Assembly (NCBI RefSeq): GCF_037996645.1
Contig: NZ_JBBMXV010000003.1
Coordinates: forward strand, 558,001 to 622,000
Origin: Halalkalicoccus tibetensis
GTDB taxonomy: Archaea > Halobacteriota > Halobacteria > Halobacteriales > Halalkalicoccaceae
Direction: 5' to 3'
Length of the DNA: 64,000 bases
Positions 63,028-64,000 of this stretch are shown here, piece by piece. The notes under the pieces were generated by a model. It was not told the origin of the DNA and ran no database searches. It saw only the letters and a list, made by a program, of their open reading frames with translations. The translations under genes were made by a program, and so were the position numbers. Every line of letters starts with the position of its first letter. Position 1 is the first letter of the stretch.

Positions 63028-63651
63028 ATGATGAAAAGAAACATAATAGTGGTCCTTCTCGTTTGTGTAATGGTTGTTTCTGCTGGTTGCACTGGTTTGG
63101 GGGCCAATGAGTCTGAAGAGGAATTTAATATGGATCCGGATGAATCCGACGATCCCACAGAGATAGAAGACGGATCCCAGGACGAGGCTGACGAAGCCAA
63201 TAACTCGGATAACAATAGCGGTACTGAAGACGTTAGTAACGAGACTGAAGGTAGCAGCACCTCTAATGAGGCAGCCACTACTTCCTCAGAAGGTAGTGCA
63301 GACGCAGATTCTAAGACTGTAGATACTACACGAACTAATGAGGAGGAGAACTCTGTTGAGAAGAACCGAAATACCGGAGATAACGGTAGTAATGGGGGAC
63401 TCTATATGGCAGAGGAGGTATATATTTTGACCGTCTACGTTGATGAGAGCACCGATATCGATGAGACCACTATTACACTCCAGCAGGACGGTGATAACAC
63501 AACAACTACTCAGGAAATATCTGAGAATGGCTTAGTTGAGTTTGATGTAGTCGATGGCGACTACACCATCAGTAGTACTGATCAGAATAGTAATTCTAGT
63601 GACGTAGATATCACAATCGACGGCAGCGATCGCGAAGTGACACTTGAGTAA
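63028..63651 (+). CDS. Ser/Thr/Asn-rich lipoprotein
   Basis: A 207-residue protein: MMKRNIIVVLLVCVMVVSAG then C is a Sec-type lipoprotein signal (no twin Arg, unlike most neighbours). A long Ser/Asn/Glu-rich linker (about 25-125) with many N-glycosylation sequons (NNS, NET, NSS, NGS) follows. A C-terminal beta module comes last (VYILTVYVDESTDIDETTIT, ISENGLVEFDVVDGDYTISS). It is probably a heavily glycosylated surface protein, a possible substrate of the glycan machinery in this window. Confidence 0.75.
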   Translation: MMKRNIIVVLLVCVMVVSAGCTGLGANESEEEFNMDPDESDDPTEIEDGSQDEADEANNSDNNSGTEDVSNETEGSSTSNEAATTSSEGSADADSKTVDTTRTNEEENSVEKNRNTGDNGSNGGLYMAEEVYILTVYVDESTDIDETTITLQQDGDNTTTTQEISENGLVEFDVVDGDYTISSTDQNSNSSDVDITIDGSDREVTLE

Positions 63652-63923
63652 CTCACCCCTCGAGGGTACGACTATTTCTTGAAGATATCTATTGATGGCA
63701 TCTAAATAGGCTAAGGGCCTACCGATTATCCCTCATTCAGATTAGCAATTTCTACCTATCATACATAACTATCGGTCAATTACTGATTCGTCGGAACGAA
63801 CTGAAAAGAATTTTACAATAATGGCTCATACTTTGTATTCGTTATAAATACGAGTTAGACCCAGTGTGACTATCTCCATACTCTATAGAATGGCCTCTAA
63901 CATATAGACTACAGAGAGATCAC

Positions 63924-64000
63924 TCAATTCCACTCCACTTGATCTTCGATCGTTTCTAAAAATGGCTCAACATCTTCAATACCCTTGACATTCACAATAG
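63924..64000 (-). CDS. C-terminal end of a gene running off the right edge
   Basis: The last 24 codons of a minus-strand frame read IVNVKGIEDVEPFLETIEDQ then VEWN and a stop. Composition is haloarchaeal and the frame is open to the window edge. Too short to identify. Confidence 0.5.
   Translation of the reverse strand, partial: IVNVKGIEDVEPFLETIEDQVEWN

Noticed and set aside
1-64000. CRISPR array or cas genes
   Set aside because: No regularly spaced identical repeats and no Cas-like proteins were seen; the only RNA-guided nuclease candidate is TnpB.

Overview
The window looks like an accessory region (megaplasmid or genomic island) of an extremely halophilic archaeon of the class Halobacteria. 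The evidence is the very acidic proteome, many twin-arginine (Tat) secreted proteins with a lipobox cysteine, archaeal TATA-type promoters with several probably leaderless starts, an Orc1/Cdc6 initiator, and families I know only from haloarchaea (HalOD1, DUF6517-like lipoproteins, DUF7342/DUF7344-like winged helices, IS1341-type TnpB). No rRNA, tRNA or CRISPR array was recognised. Family names were assigned by reading motifs without database searches.

Layout. 1-3.3 kb: two ATP-grasp enzymes around a DUF1616 membrane protein. 3.3-7.2 kb: gene-poor DNA with one acidic repeat lipoprotein and two inverted-repeat structures. 7.2-8.97 kb: copy A of an unusual compact module. 9.5-23 kb: a surface-glycan island (GT2, three GT4/GT2 enzymes, sulfatase-like protein, multi-span membrane protein, polysaccharide pyruvyl transferase family protein, flippase, asparagine-synthase-like protein), with a visibly AT-rich core at about 13.2-19.7 kb. 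23-24.3 kb: a decayed esterase. 24.3-26.1 kb: copy B of the module. 26.4-34.4 kb: an intact TnpB, a VapBC toxin-antitoxin pair, a dead Orc1/Cdc6 gene joined to a PIN-domain remnant, a second acidic lipoprotein, decayed TnpB copies, and a sugar nucleotidyltransferase. 34.4-43 kb: secreted proteins (polysaccharide deacetylase, M14 carboxypeptidase, BNR-repeat lipoprotein) and small regulators. 43-45.5 kb: gene-poor remnants. 45.5-46.8 kb: the intact Orc1/Cdc6. 47-57.4 kb: an ABC/FtsX-type export system, a cis-prenyltransferase, two DUF6517-like lipoproteins, and a tandem pair of Tat lipoproteins. 57.9-64 kb: a frameshifted adhesin-like gene with a phage-tail-type C-terminus, a secreted protein plus beta-helix protein pair, and a lipoprotein.

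The most interesting item is the duplicated module (about 7,213-8,972 and 24,337-26,076). Each copy has a divergent winged-helix gene. A 75-nt leader follows that can fold as a three-way junction, with compensatory base changes between the copies. The closing strand of that junction can instead form a hairpin ending one base before the start codon. Three translationally coupled genes come next (two cysteine-rich zinc-binding-like proteins and a coiled-coil protein), then a conserved micro-ORF with a PVVPPP core, and a conserved 3' hairpin bounded by an inverted repeat. I do not recognise this arrangement as a described system; its function is unknown.

The second theme is decay. There are six TnpB loci (one intact), two remnants of the same esterase, one live and one dead Orc1/Cdc6, and regulator fragments beside TnpB ends. 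Together they suggest repeated integration and deletion.
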